From the NCBI GenBank assembly GCA_016712265.1, contig JADJRJ010000031.1, forward strand, positions 1-64,000: 64,000 nucleotides of DNA, in the 5' to 3' direction. This DNA comes from Gemmatimonadota bacterium (lineage in GTDB: Bacteria; Gemmatimonadota; Gemmatimonadetes; Gemmatimonadales; Gemmatimonadaceae). Positions 47,547-55,796 of the stretch are shown here, piece by piece; within the stretch, counting starts at the first letter, position 1; each line of letters opens with the position of its first letter. The translations under genes were made by a program, and so were the position numbers. The notes beneath the pieces are model-generated. The model was not told the DNA's origin. It did no database searches and saw nothing but the letters and a program-made list of their open reading frames with translations.

Positions 47547-47720
47547 ATGGATGACCCGATTGTGGCCGAGGTCCGGACCGTTCGCGAGCAGCTGCTGGAG
47601 CAGTCCGGTGGCTCCCTGGAGGGGTTGGTCGCGTTTCTGCGCCGCCGCGAGCGCGCGGCCGATCGGCATCCGGTTGAGCTGGACTCTGAGGTAAGCAGGC
47701 GCGCGCTTGGCACCGGCTAA
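47547..47720 (+). CDS. Short protein following the PIN toxin
   Basis: 57 aa from ATG 47547 (MDDPIVAEVRTVREQLLEQS, then SLEGLVAFLRRRERA), preceded by GGAGGATGAG. The pattern resembles small partner proteins seen beside TA modules, but I cannot name the family. The stop TAA lies inside the start of the next attC-like repeat. Absent from a 60-codon cut-off annotation. Confidence 0.55.
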   Translation: MDDPIVAEVRTVREQLLEQSGGSLEGLVAFLRRRERAADRHPVELDSEVSRRALGTG

Positions 47721-47815
47721 ACGACCAGCGCTCACATGCGGGCCATCTGAAGCAAGGCCTGGCCAGGGCGGGGCGGCTCCCCCATCGGTCCGGCTTGTGC
47801 TACGTGCGGTTATGC
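47716..47815. repeat. attC-like repeat, degenerate copy
   Basis: The left end GCTAAACGACCAGCGCTCACATGCGGGCCATCTGAA-like sequence (47717-47752) is closely related to the complement of 20233-20330 and to 46702. The right end is less clear; a GTTATGC stands at about 47808. It lies between two TA modules. Confidence 0.4.
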
Positions 47816-47830
47816 CGCTTGCCCATGCAG

Positions 47831-47847
47831 ATACTACGTGGTAGTAT
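47831..47847. promoter_or_regulatory. Operator palindrome ATACTAC-GTG-GTAGTAT
   Basis: A perfect 7-3-7 palindrome 28 bases before the toxin start of the next TA pair; probable antitoxin binding site. Confidence 0.65.
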
Positions 47848-47874
47848 ACTACACGGGGGGCCAACGACGCGAGC

Positions 47875-48225
47875 ATGCGGCTGAGCTTTGTCGAGACGGC
47901 AGTGTTCACGCAACGTATCCGACAGCTGGGGCTGGAGGACGGCTTGCGGGTGCTGCAGACGGAACTGCTGGCCAATCCGGAGGCGGGCGACCTTGAGCCC
48001 GGCACGGGCGGCCTGCGGAAGGTGCGCGTAGTCGACCGACAGCGCGGGAAGGGCAAGCGAGGGGGAGCGCGGGTCCATTACCTGTGGCTCCCGCACGTCC
48101 GACGGATCTATCTGGTGTACGTGTATGGTAAGCAGGAGGCCGCGGGGCTGAGCGCGCTGCAGAAGAAGGCGCTTTCCCAAGTGGTTCAGGCGATAAAGGC
48201 AGTGACTACGGAGGCAATCCCATGA
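47875..48225 (+). CDS. HigB-like (RelE superfamily) toxin
   Basis: 116 aa from ATG 47875 (MRLSFVETAVFTQRIRQLG). GTGGLRKVRVVDRQRGKGK then GGARVHYLWLPHVRRIYLVY are typical of the phage Gp49/HigB-2-like RelE branch, mRNA interferases acting on the ribosome. It precedes its antitoxin, the reversed order usual for HigBA, with ATGA overlap. Confidence 0.85.
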   Translation: MRLSFVETAVFTQRIRQLGLEDGLRVLQTELLANPEAGDLEPGTGGLRKVRVVDRQRGKGKRGGARVHYLWLPHVRRIYLVYVYGKQEAAGLSALQKKALSQVVQAIKAVTTEAIP

Positions 48226-48620
48226 AGCGAGCGGTATTTGAGGAGCTCCTGGCGTCGGCGACAGAGGCGCTGGAACATGCACAGGGCAAGCGCGAACTCC
48301 GCACGACCGTGCTGCCCCCCGCCCCAGCGCCGGTCAGCGCGGCGCAAGTTCGCCAATTGCGCCGCCGACTGAACGCATCCCAGGCGGTGTTCGCGCGCTA
48401 TCTGAACGTGAGCACGAAGCTGGTGCAAGCCTGGGAGGCCGATCGCCGCCGCCCCGATGGCCCGGCGCTCGTCCTGCTGCGCCTCGGGACGCGGGATCCT
48501 GCGACGCTGACGGCGACCGCGTATGGCGTGGACGCAGCGGCGTTGCGGGCCAACGATCGTCGGGTCAAGTCACCCGGCGTCAAGCGTCCGGTGAAGCGAC
48601 GAGGAACGAAGGCGGCATAA
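48222..48620 (+). CDS. HigA-like XRE-family antitoxin
   Basis: 132 aa from ATG 48222. A ~45 aa N-terminal toxin-binding part is followed by VRQLRRRLNASQAVFARYLN, then STKLVQAWEADRRRPDGPAL, a Cro/CI helix-turn-helix. It represses the operon through the palindrome at 47831. The tail is basic. Confidence 0.9.
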   Translation: MKRAVFEELLASATEALEHAQGKRELRTTVLPPAPAPVSAAQVRQLRRRLNASQAVFARYLNVSTKLVQAWEADRRRPDGPALVLLRLGTRDPATLTATAYGVDAAALRANDRRVKSPGVKRPVKRRGTKAA

Positions 48621-48712
48621 CATCATGTTGCAGTGTCGGCACTCGGCGTCGCCTCGCACGCCGAATGTGGTCAGGAATTGCGTGGGGGGTGTGGGTCAAT
48701 CAACCCCTCTTT

Positions 48713-48742
48713 CGGGTCCGGCGCGGCTCGGGCGGCGCCTCC
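48713..48742. repeat. 30 bp direct repeat, left copy
   Basis: Identical at 29 of 30 bases to 50025-50054, which is the last ten codons of mtgA. The propeller gene lies between the two copies. Confidence 0.85.
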
Positions 48743-48776
48743 CTGAGCGCAGGCCGCGACGGTTCCCTGAGCGAAG

Positions 48777-50006
48777 GTGGGTGCGGTGACGACCCCCTCA
48801 TGGAGGGACCTGAACTTCCGCCGCATCAGGAAGCAGCGGGCGGCCGTTTCGATGTTCACCCTTGGAGCGCTCTGGGCGTGTGCGCGAGACGAAGCATCCA
48901 TGATTCGTGACTCCGCCGGTGTGCGCATTGTCATAGCGTCGGCGTCGGCAGTGTCAGCGGGGAAGGCATGGAGCGTCGACACCGTTCCCCTGGTGAAAGT
49001 TGGCGGGAGTGCCGGAGCAGGCGATGCCGACTTGCAGCTCGTGGTTGGTGCCATGCGCCAATCCGACGGGACGCTCGTTGTGGCCGATCAGGGGAGCTCG
49101 CAGCTCAAGTACTTCGCGAGCGACGGCACACTGCGTACGGCTGTTGGGCGGCAAGGCGAAGGCCCCGGTGAGTTCCAGTACCTGGCGTGGCTGCGAGCCT
49201 GTGGTGGCGACAGCGCCTTTGTGGAAGACATCGGAGCGCGTCGTGTCCACGTCTTCACACCAAGTGGAGCCCTCGCGCGGAGCTTTGCCCTCCTGGGACC
49301 GGAACGCAACACCGCGTTCTCGACGAGCTGCTCGCGGCAGGGCCGAATCCTGACAACCGGGTGGGGCGACTTGCAGCAGAGAAAGGTTGGGGCCTTCCGC
49401 CCGATGGTAGGTGTCGCGTTCGCGTCACCGGAGGGTGAACCGACCATCTCCCTCGGGAGCTTCCCGGGGACAGAGATGTTTGGTCGGGAACAGGACGGCT
49501 TTCCGCGACGCGCGGGCAAGTGGCTCAGGATCGCCGTCGCTGGAAACACGGCATGGGTCGCAACCAACCAGGATCGCGACCTGCGTGGCTACGACACCAC
49601 CGGTGCCTTGCGAGTTGTCATCCGACGCGAAGGTGATGAACCCACGTTCTCGGCGGCGGACCGCGCCTTCATCCAGCAGCTTGCGCTGGACTCCGCCTTG
49701 AATGAACGCCAGAAGCTGGACGTGCAGCGCGAATTGCAGCAGGTGGAGCTCCCGGATCGCCCGCCGTCGGTCAGCGAACTGGTTGCAGATGCCATGGGCA
49801 ACGTGTGGGCCCGGCCCTTTTCGCGAGCGGAGCGTCCCAACCCTGGCTGGCTGGTGTACGGTCCCGATGGTGCCTTTGTCGGCGAAGTTGTCCTTCCCGA
49901 GGACGTGCAGGTGCTCGAGATCGGCGACGACTACGTGCTCGGCTTGCGGAACGATGCCGCCACAGGGCATAGCGTCGTGGTGTTCACACTCCGCAAAGGT
50001 CCCTGA
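48777..50006 (+). CDS. Six-bladed beta-propeller lipoprotein
   Basis: About 409 aa from GTG 48777; ATG 48852 gives a shorter product that starts at the hydrophobic stretch. The lipobox is GALWAC. GRQGEGPGEFQYLAW near residue 125 is the family's GxGPGEF motif. Blade-like repeats with DGTLVVADQ and DSAFVEDIG blocks follow. Paralogue of the propeller at 9642-10724, but without peptides or DsbA beside it. Flanked by a 30 bp direct repeat, so it may be an insertion next to mtgA. Confidence 0.75.
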   Translation: MGAVTTPSWRDLNFRRIRKQRAAVSMFTLGALWACARDEASMIRDSAGVRIVIASASAVSAGKAWSVDTVPLVKVGGSAGAGDADLQLVVGAMRQSDGTLVVADQGSSQLKYFASDGTLRTAVGRQGEGPGEFQYLAWLRACGGDSAFVEDIGARRVHVFTPSGALARSFALLGPERNTAFSTSCSRQGRILTTGWGDLQQRKVGAFRPMVGVAFASPEGEPTISLGSFPGTEMFGREQDGFPRRAGKWLRIAVAGNTAWVATNQDRDLRGYDTTGALRVVIRREGDEPTFSAADRAFIQQLALDSALNERQKLDVQRELQQVELPDRPPSVSELVADAMGNVWARPFSRAERPNPGWLVYGPDGAFVGEVVLPEDVQVLEIGDDYVLGLRNDAATGHSVVVFTLRKGP

Positions 50007-50011
50007 GCATA

Positions 50012-50734
50012 CTAGGTCTTCCTGCGGGTCCGGCGCGGCTCGGGTGGCGCCTCCTTCGGCGCCGCGTATCGCATCCGCGCGAGGATGGTCCCGATGCGCG
50101 CCGAGGCAATTGACCCGCGCGGTGACCAACGACGCGGAGCAGGGAGGATCGCTGCCAGACGCGCCGCTTCTTCCCGGGTGAGCGACTTCGCGGACTTCTT
50201 GAAGTGCGTCCGCGCCGCCATCTCCGCCCCAAAAACCCCATCGCCCCACTCGGCAAGATTAAGGTAGAGGTCGAGGATGCGCTCCTTGGACAGGCAGATC
50301 TCCAGCACGATCGTCAGGTAAGCCTCGTACCCCTTCCGCACGAACGAGCGCCCCTCCCACAGGAAGACATTCTTCGCCACCTGCTGCGTGATCGTCGATG
50401 CCCCGCGCAACCGACGCCCGCGTTTCGCACGCTCCAGGGCGTTCTCGATCTCCTCGAAGTCCAGGCCGAAGTGCAGGTAAAAGCGGTCGTCCTCGCTGGC
50501 CAGCACGGCACGTCGCAGGTGCGGGGAGAGCTCGTCGCGTCCAACGATGTCGCGCCGCGGATAGATCGGCCGCTTCCCCTCGGACAGCCGCTGCCCTGCG
50601 CGCCGGATCATGACCATGGTGGTCAGCGGCTGGATCAGGTTGAGCGGGAGGATCAGGACGAACGGCCCCACGAGGCCGAGTAGGGCCAGGAGGAGGAGGA
50701 ACCGTCGGACCTGTCGCAGGGTAGGGCGTTTCAC
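50012..50734 (-). CDS. mtgA: Monofunctional peptidoglycan glycosyltransferase
   Basis: 240 aa. GTG 50734 gives a cytoplasmic start, one membrane helix (FLLLLALLGLVGPFVLILPL) and then the GT51 domain: VLASEDDRFYLHFGLD with the catalytic Glu, GASTITQQVAKNVFL, YLTIVLEICLSKERIL-DLY and WGDGVFGAE. Polymerises lipid II glycan strands. It lacks a transpeptidase domain, matching MtgA length. The last ten codons are the right copy of the 30 bp repeat. Divergent from the NamZ-like gene. Confidence 0.9.
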   Translation of the reverse strand: MKRPTLRQVRRFLLLLALLGLVGPFVLILPLNLIQPLTTMVMIRRAGQRLSEGKRPIYPRRDIVGRDELSPHLRRAVLASEDDRFYLHFGLDFEEIENALERAKRGRRLRGASTITQQVAKNVFLWEGRSFVRKGYEAYLTIVLEICLSKERILDLYLNLAEWGDGVFGAEMAARTHFKKSAKSLTREEAARLAAILPAPRRWSPRGSIASARIGTILARMRYAAPKEAPPEPRRTRRKT

Positions 50735-50836
50735 GGGGCGAAAGGTATGGCGCTGCGGTCGGCTGGACAGGGCGGGTACGTGTTGCGCGGGCGGCCGCTG
50801 CGTCATCTTTCCCGTGTGATTCCTCCCCCAGATTCC

Positions 50837-52054
50837 ATGCGCCCAGCCTTCCGCCGTACTGCTGCTGCCATCCTCCTCGCCGTGACGGCGCTGCCAGCCC
50901 AGGCGCAGCGCGTGCGCACCGGGATCGAGGTGCTGCTCACGGACTCGATCCACCTCATCCGGGGGAAGCGCGTCGGGCTCATCACGAACCACACCGGGAT
51001 CTCCGGCCCCCTCGGCAAGAGCAGCGCCGACCTGCTGGCGGCGGCGCCCGGGGTGAAGCTGACCGCCCTGTTTGGGCCGGAACATGGGATTCGTGGGATC
51101 GCGCCGGCTGGCGACCACGTGGCCAGCGGGGTCGACTCCGCCACGGGGGTGACGGTGCATTCGCTGTACGGTGCGACGCGGGTGCCGACGGCTGAGATGC
51201 TCAAGGACGTCGACGTCCTTCTATATGACATCATGGACGTCGGCTCGCGCACGTATACGTACCCGTGGACGATGGCCCTCTCGGCCGAAGCGGCGAAGAA
51301 GCCGTTTCTTGTCCTCGACCGGCCCAATCCGATTCGCAATGATCGCGTGGAGGGCGGGATCCTGGACGTGAAGTACCGCTCGTTCATCGGGCAGTATCCA
51401 GTGGCGATTCGCTACGGACTCACGGCCGGCGAGCTGGCGCGGTACCTGGTGGGGAGCGGCCAGGTGAAGGCGGATATCACCGTGATCCCCATGCAGGGAT
51501 ACCGGGCCGACATGTGGTGGAACGAGACCGGGCTGGCGTGGGTCAACCCGTCGCCGAACATCCGGTCGCTCGACGCGGCGCTGCTCTACTCCGGCACGGT
51601 GCTTTTTGAGGGGACGAACCTCAACGAAGGACGCGGGATGGCGCAGCCGTTCCAGATGGTCGGCGCCCCGTGGCTCACCGATGCCGGGGCGATCGCGAAG
51701 GAACTGAACGCGATGCGCATCCCCGGCGTGGTGTTCGACTCGTCGACGCAAACGATCGAAAAGGGGTTCGGCTTCAAGCACGAAGGGTTGACCGTACCCG
51801 TGCTCATCACGGTGGTAAGCGATAGAGACATCGTGAAGCCGCACGTGGTGGCCCTGCACATGCTGCGCACGATCTACAAGCGGCACGCGAAGGAGTGGAC
51901 CTGGCGCGAACAAGCAATCGATCGCCTCTCGGGCACGGCTCGGCTCCGCGCGGCGGTGGAGCGCGAGGGGGGGATCCAGGCACTGATCCCGATCCTCGAC
52001 CAGGAGGCCGATGAGTTTGCCAAGGCTATTGCCCCGTACCGACTGTATCGTTAG
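50837..52054 (+). CDS. DUF1343/NamZ-like exo-muramidase
   Basis: 405 aa from ATG 50837, with a signal peptide (AAAILLAVTALPAQAQ). GLITNHTGI near residue 50, FGPEHGIRG near 80, YDIMDVGSRTYTY near 135 and DRPNPI near 160 are the conserved blocks of DUF1343 (GH171, NamZ exo-beta-N-acetylmuramidase). Releases MurNAc from cell-wall fragments. Divergent from mtgA, so this short region handles wall synthesis and turnover. The stop TAG lies in the word CGTTAGGC. Confidence 0.85.
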   Translation: MRPAFRRTAAAILLAVTALPAQAQRVRTGIEVLLTDSIHLIRGKRVGLITNHTGISGPLGKSSADLLAAAPGVKLTALFGPEHGIRGIAPAGDHVASGVDSATGVTVHSLYGATRVPTAEMLKDVDVLLYDIMDVGSRTYTYPWTMALSAEAAKKPFLVLDRPNPIRNDRVEGGILDVKYRSFIGQYPVAIRYGLTAGELARYLVGSGQVKADITVIPMQGYRADMWWNETGLAWVNPSPNIRSLDAALLYSGTVLFEGTNLNEGRGMAQPFQMVGAPWLTDAGAIAKELNAMRIPGVVFDSSTQTIEKGFGFKHEGLTVPVLITVVSDRDIVKPHVVALHMLRTIYKRHAKEWTWREQAIDRLSGTARLRAAVEREGGIQALIPILDQEADEFAKAIAPYRLYR

Positions 52055-52071
52055 GCGTTGAACAAAACGCC
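52054..52071 (+). terminator. Hairpin after namZ-like gene
   Basis: GGCGTT-gaacaa-AACGCC, a perfect 6 bp stem starting in the stop codon. No T-run follows. Confidence 0.45.
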
Positions 52072-52124
52072 GGACGGAGACTCGTCGGGTCGAGCCGGGA
52101 TCCGATGACTCCTACCGCATCGAC

Positions 52125-53511
52125 ATGCATCCGGCCGTGACGACGCACCTTCGCCTCCTTGCCAGGCTCCTGTTGCTGGGGGCCACTGCGGCTGCGTGTT
52201 CCCGCGATGGGATTCCGGCAACGTTGGCGATCGTCAACGTCAACGTGGTTGACGTGGACAGCGGTGTCGTGCGTCCCAACATGACGATCCTCGTGGACGC
52301 CGACACGATCGTCCGCATGGGGCCTGCGGATAAGGTGCGCGTAGCGGCGTCGGTGGCGCGACTGGATGGTTCCGGGCTGTACCTGATCCCCGGCTTGTGG
52401 GACATGCATACCCACGCGCACCGCGACGGTCGGGCCGCGTGGCACTACCCACAGTACTTGTTGCATGGGGTAACAGGGGTCCGCGACCTTGGCACCTTCG
52501 ACGACTCTGCGGCTGCCGCGCGTGCGCGCTGGCGCGTTGATGCCGATGCCCCCACGGTCTGGTGGGGGTTCGCCCCCGCTGGATGGGGTGCCCGCGGTGC
52601 TCTCGTTTGGCGTTCCCCTCACGACCGGTGCCGAAGCCCGCGCCGCGGCGAAGCGGTATGCCGACGCTGGCGCACGGTTCCTCAAGGTGTACGATCGCCT
52701 GTCGCGCGAGGTCTACATGGATCTAGCAGCCAGCGCCAGGGAGTATGGGATACCGCTCGAGGGGCACGTCCCCTTGGTGCTCTCGCCCGCGGAGGCGGTG
52801 GCGGCCGGGCAACGCACGATCGAACACCTGACGTTGGTCCTGGAATCCTGCATCCCGGGAACACTCGCCTGGGTGGCGGCCGACACCACCCGCGATGCGA
52901 TGGGGCTGCTCGCTGACGGTCGACTGGCCGCCTCACTCGATCGATACGATGCGGCAGCGTGCGGGCAACTCTTCCAACGCTTCAAGGACGGCCAGACCTG
53001 GCAGGTACCGACCCTGGTCCAGATGCGCGGTGCGTACTACGTGAGCGACAGCGCCTTTGCCGCCGACCCGCGACTGGCGAACGTTCCCCCGGCGACTCGC
53101 GACGAGTGGATGGCCTATCGCGCGGACGCTGCGCCATCGACGCTCGCGGCGGGCGCAGCCGTGTTCCGTCGACAACAAACGCTCGTGGGGGAGATGTACC
53201 GCGCCGGCGTGCCGATCCTCGCCGGGACCGACGCCAGCGATGAACCGTGGGTCTTTCCGGGATCGAGCCTTCACGATGAACTGGCCTTGTTCGTCGAAGC
53301 GGGGCTCACCCCGATGGACGCCCTGCGGACGGCGACGCGGAACCCTGCGACCTATCGCGGCGAGCGGGGCCCGCTCCTCGCCCCGGGACGTCGGGCCGAC
53401 CTGGTCCTGCTCCGCGGCGACCCCACGCGTGACATCCAGCGCGTACGCGACATTGAAGCGGTGATCCTGCGCGGGCGGCGCGTGGACCTGCCGGCCCTGC
53501 GTTCACGTTAG
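52125..53511 (+). pseudogene. Secreted amidohydrolase, frameshifted at a G-run
   Basis: ATG 52125 gives a lipoprotein-like start (LLGATAAAC). GLWDMHTHAH carries the first metal His pair. At about 52562 (GTGGGGGTTC) the frame changes: the rest (SPPLDGVPAVLSFGVPLTTG, then RFLKVYDRLSREVYM, LAGTDASDEP) is open from 52489 to 53511. Deleting or adding one G restores ~460 aa. Paralogue of the intact gene at 23791-25092, same metal-ligand set. Could be a sequencing error at the homopolymer. Confidence 0.75.
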
Positions 53512-53512
53512 G

Positions 53513-53557
53513 CGCTGCTGCCCATCCGACGGCGCGGGACGGTGCGGGCAGCACCGG
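53513..53557. terminator. Bidirectional hairpin between convergent genes
   Basis: GCTGCTGCCC and GGGCAGCACC (9 of 10 pairing) lie 22 bases apart, between two convergent genes. Confidence 0.45.
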
Positions 53558-53560
53558 GTG

Positions 53561-54322
53561 TCACATGGTGCTGCGACCGCGCACCACACGCAGCCCGAGC
53601 GCGGCATGTCGTCGTGTGAAGAAGTCGTCCTGTTGGGTTACGCCGGCGGCGAAGGTGAGGTCCAGGTGCGCGCCCAGCGGGATCGCGCCCCACGTGCCAC
53701 CGGAGCGCACCGTCATGGGGAGCACCAGGCCGGCGCCGAGTGCCTCGACCTCGCGGCCGGAGGAAACGCCGACGGTCACGATGCCGCGCTCCTGCCAGAA
53801 GCGTGAGAGGCGGGCCCCATGGGTGATGCCACGGGGTGCGTCCTCCAGCGCAGATACACTCGCGGTGTAGGAGCCGGACCACGACCCCCAGTAGCGCTCC
53901 AGGGTGCCACTCGCGAGGCGCACGTCGGAGGCGGCGTACGAGCGGACCGCGGCGCGTCCCTCTACGCCCCATCCCTTGCCGAGGGAGAGATTCGCGCGCA
54001 CACCGCCACCTGAACGGGCGACCACGGCGGCTGTTGGGCTCCACATGACGTCAGCTCCTACTGTGACGCGACGTCCGGCAGCGATAGAGCCGTCCGCCAC
54101 GAGCTGCCGGTCCACCTGGGCGAAGCGCTCGAGCCACGCCGCACCCACGCTCATCCCGGTGCGCGCCGACGCGCGAGCGCCGAGGGTGGCGGTGTGCTCC
54201 TGCCACGACGCTCGGCCCCCCGACAAGGCATCCATCGAGGCGCGCAGCTCAACGGTGGTGCGGGGATATTGGGCGAGAAGCGCGGCAGGGAGCAACGCAA
54301 CGAGGCATGAAAGGCGACGCAT
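53561..54322 (-). CDS. YaiO-like outer membrane beta-barrel protein
   Basis: 253 aa from ATG 54322, with a signal peptide (MRRLSCLVALLPAALLAQ). Alternating hydrophobic/polar strands with aromatic ends (WGSWSGSYTASVSAL, then ARLSRFWQERGIVTVGVSSG, ending LGLRVVRGRSTM) fit an outer-membrane barrel of YaiO type. In E. coli yaiO neighbours yaiP, a glycosyltransferase. Here it follows the GT2 gene by 10 bases; likely the export or surface component of the operon. Confidence 0.75.
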   Translation of the reverse strand: MRRLSCLVALLPAALLAQYPRTTVELRASMDALSGGRASWQEHTATLGARASARTGMSVGAAWLERFAQVDRQLVADGSIAAGRRVTVGADVMWSPTAAVVARSGGGVRANLSLGKGWGVEGRAAVRSYAASDVRLASGTLERYWGSWSGSYTASVSALEDAPRGITHGARLSRFWQERGIVTVGVSSGREVEALGAGLVLPMTVRSGGTWGAIPLGAHLDLTFAAGVTQQDDFFTRRHAALGLRVVRGRSTM

Positions 54323-54332
54323 GGGGGATGGG

Positions 54333-55796
54333 TCAGGGACGGGCAGGGGCAGCAGAGGCAGGCGCTGGTGCGGCTGGTGCGGCGGCGAAACCGCGGCGTT
54401 CCATGCGGCCCCAGTCAGTGCGGCCACGCAGGTACTTCCAGATGCCGCGCAGCCGCCAGATGACGGTGAGCTGGCGATAGCCAAACGACTCGAAGACCAG
54501 GTAGAGCATCAGGCGGGCCCGGTCGCTGACCCGCGTGTAGCGCGAGAAACTCCACTCCTCGAGCAGGAGCGAGTAGGTGCTCAACACGCCGCCAATGCCG
54601 TAGGCGACCAGGAAGAACAGGGCGGCGAACGAGGTGTTCAGCAGGCCGGCGGCCACACCAAGCAACAGGCCGATCCACCCCAGCAGCTCAATCACCGGGG
54701 CGAGCAGCTCGACGAAGACGAAGTACGGCAGGCACCACAGCCCAACGACGCCGTAGCGTGGGTTGAAGAGCATGTGCCGATGTCGCCACAAGACGTCGCT
54801 CAACCCGCGATGCCAGCGGTCCCGCTGCCGGCCGAGCACCTTGAGCGACTCGGGGCATTCGGTCCAGGCCACGGCATCGGGGACGAACAGGACGGCGTGG
54901 CGCTGCTGGGCCTCATAGGCTTGGCGACGGAGCTTGAGGACCAGCTCCATGTCCTCGCCGACCGTGTCATGCGTGTATCCCCCGGCGGCGATGACGGCAT
55001 CACGACGAAAGAGGCCAAAGGCGCCGGAGATGATCAGGTTGCCGCCGAGCAGGTTCCAGCCGAGGCGACCGAACAGGAAGGCGCGGAAGTATTCCACGAC
55101 CTGCACGCCGGCGACGAACCCACGGGGCGCCCGGGGATCGGTGACGCGTCCCTGCATGATCGTCGACCCATTGGCAATGCGAATGGTCCCGCCCGTGGCG
55201 AGCACCTCGTGGTTGCTCAGGAAGGGCCGAGCCAGCCGCTGCAAGGCGTCGGCGTCGACGATCGTATCTGCGTCGATCACGCAGACGAGGTCACCCGTGG
55301 CCAGGTTGAGCCCGACATTCAGCGCGTCGGCCTTCCCGCCATTCACCTTGTCCACCACCAGCAGGTTGGGATGGGTGCGCGAGCGATAGAGCTGCCGGAC
55401 CGGCTTGGTCTCGATGCGCTTCCACACCATGGTGTGCACCGGCACGAGGTCGAACCGCGACGTGAGCACCTCCAGCGTACGATCCGGCGAGCCGTCGTTG
55501 ATCACGACGAGCTCGAGGTTGGCGTAGTGCAACGCCAACAACGCGGTCACCGACTCGGCGATCGTCGCCTCCTCGTTGTAGGCTGGCGCGAGAATTGAGA
55601 TGCTCGGCGTCACGGCCGAGCCGAGGACGCGCGCCCGGCTCTCCCCCCGGATGCGCAGCACGTGCATGATCATCTCGATCGTCGCGCAGCCCACCAGGGT
55701 GATGTAGGCGGCGTTGATCGCGATGAAGTACAGGAGGATCGCGAGGTCGAGGTCGGCCAGCCCGGTGGCAATCCAGCTGCGGACGGTATCGTTCAT
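54333..55796 (-). CDS. Processive family 2 glycosyltransferase (PgaC/BcsA-like)
   Basis: 487 aa from ATG 55796. One N-terminal helix (LAILLYFIAINAAYITLVGC) is followed by the GT-A domain: ILAPAYNEE, VINDGSPD, the DxD in CVIDADTIVD, the TED-like GEDMEL and the processivity motif QRDRWHRG, then four C-terminal helices (LLAPVIELLGWIGLLLG, and on). The layout equals polysaccharide synthases that couple polymerisation to inner-membrane transport. The start overlaps the HEAT gene stop (ATGA). The monomer cannot be told from sequence. Confidence 0.9.
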   Translation of the reverse strand: MNDTVRSWIATGLADLDLAILLYFIAINAAYITLVGCATIEMIMHVLRIRGESRARVLGSAVTPSISILAPAYNEEATIAESVTALLALHYANLELVVINDGSPDRTLEVLTSRFDLVPVHTMVWKRIETKPVRQLYRSRTHPNLLVVDKVNGGKADALNVGLNLATGDLVCVIDADTIVDADALQRLARPFLSNHEVLATGGTIRIANGSTIMQGRVTDPRAPRGFVAGVQVVEYFRAFLFGRLGWNLLGGNLIISGAFGLFRRDAVIAAGGYTHDTVGEDMELVLKLRRQAYEAQQRHAVLFVPDAVAWTECPESLKVLGRQRDRWHRGLSDVLWRHRHMLFNPRYGVVGLWCLPYFVFVELLAPVIELLGWIGLLLGVAAGLLNTSFAALFFLVAYGIGGVLSTYSLLLEEWSFSRYTRVSDRARLMLYLVFESFGYRQLTVIWRLRGIWKYLRGRTDWGRMERRGFAAAPAAPAPASAAPARP

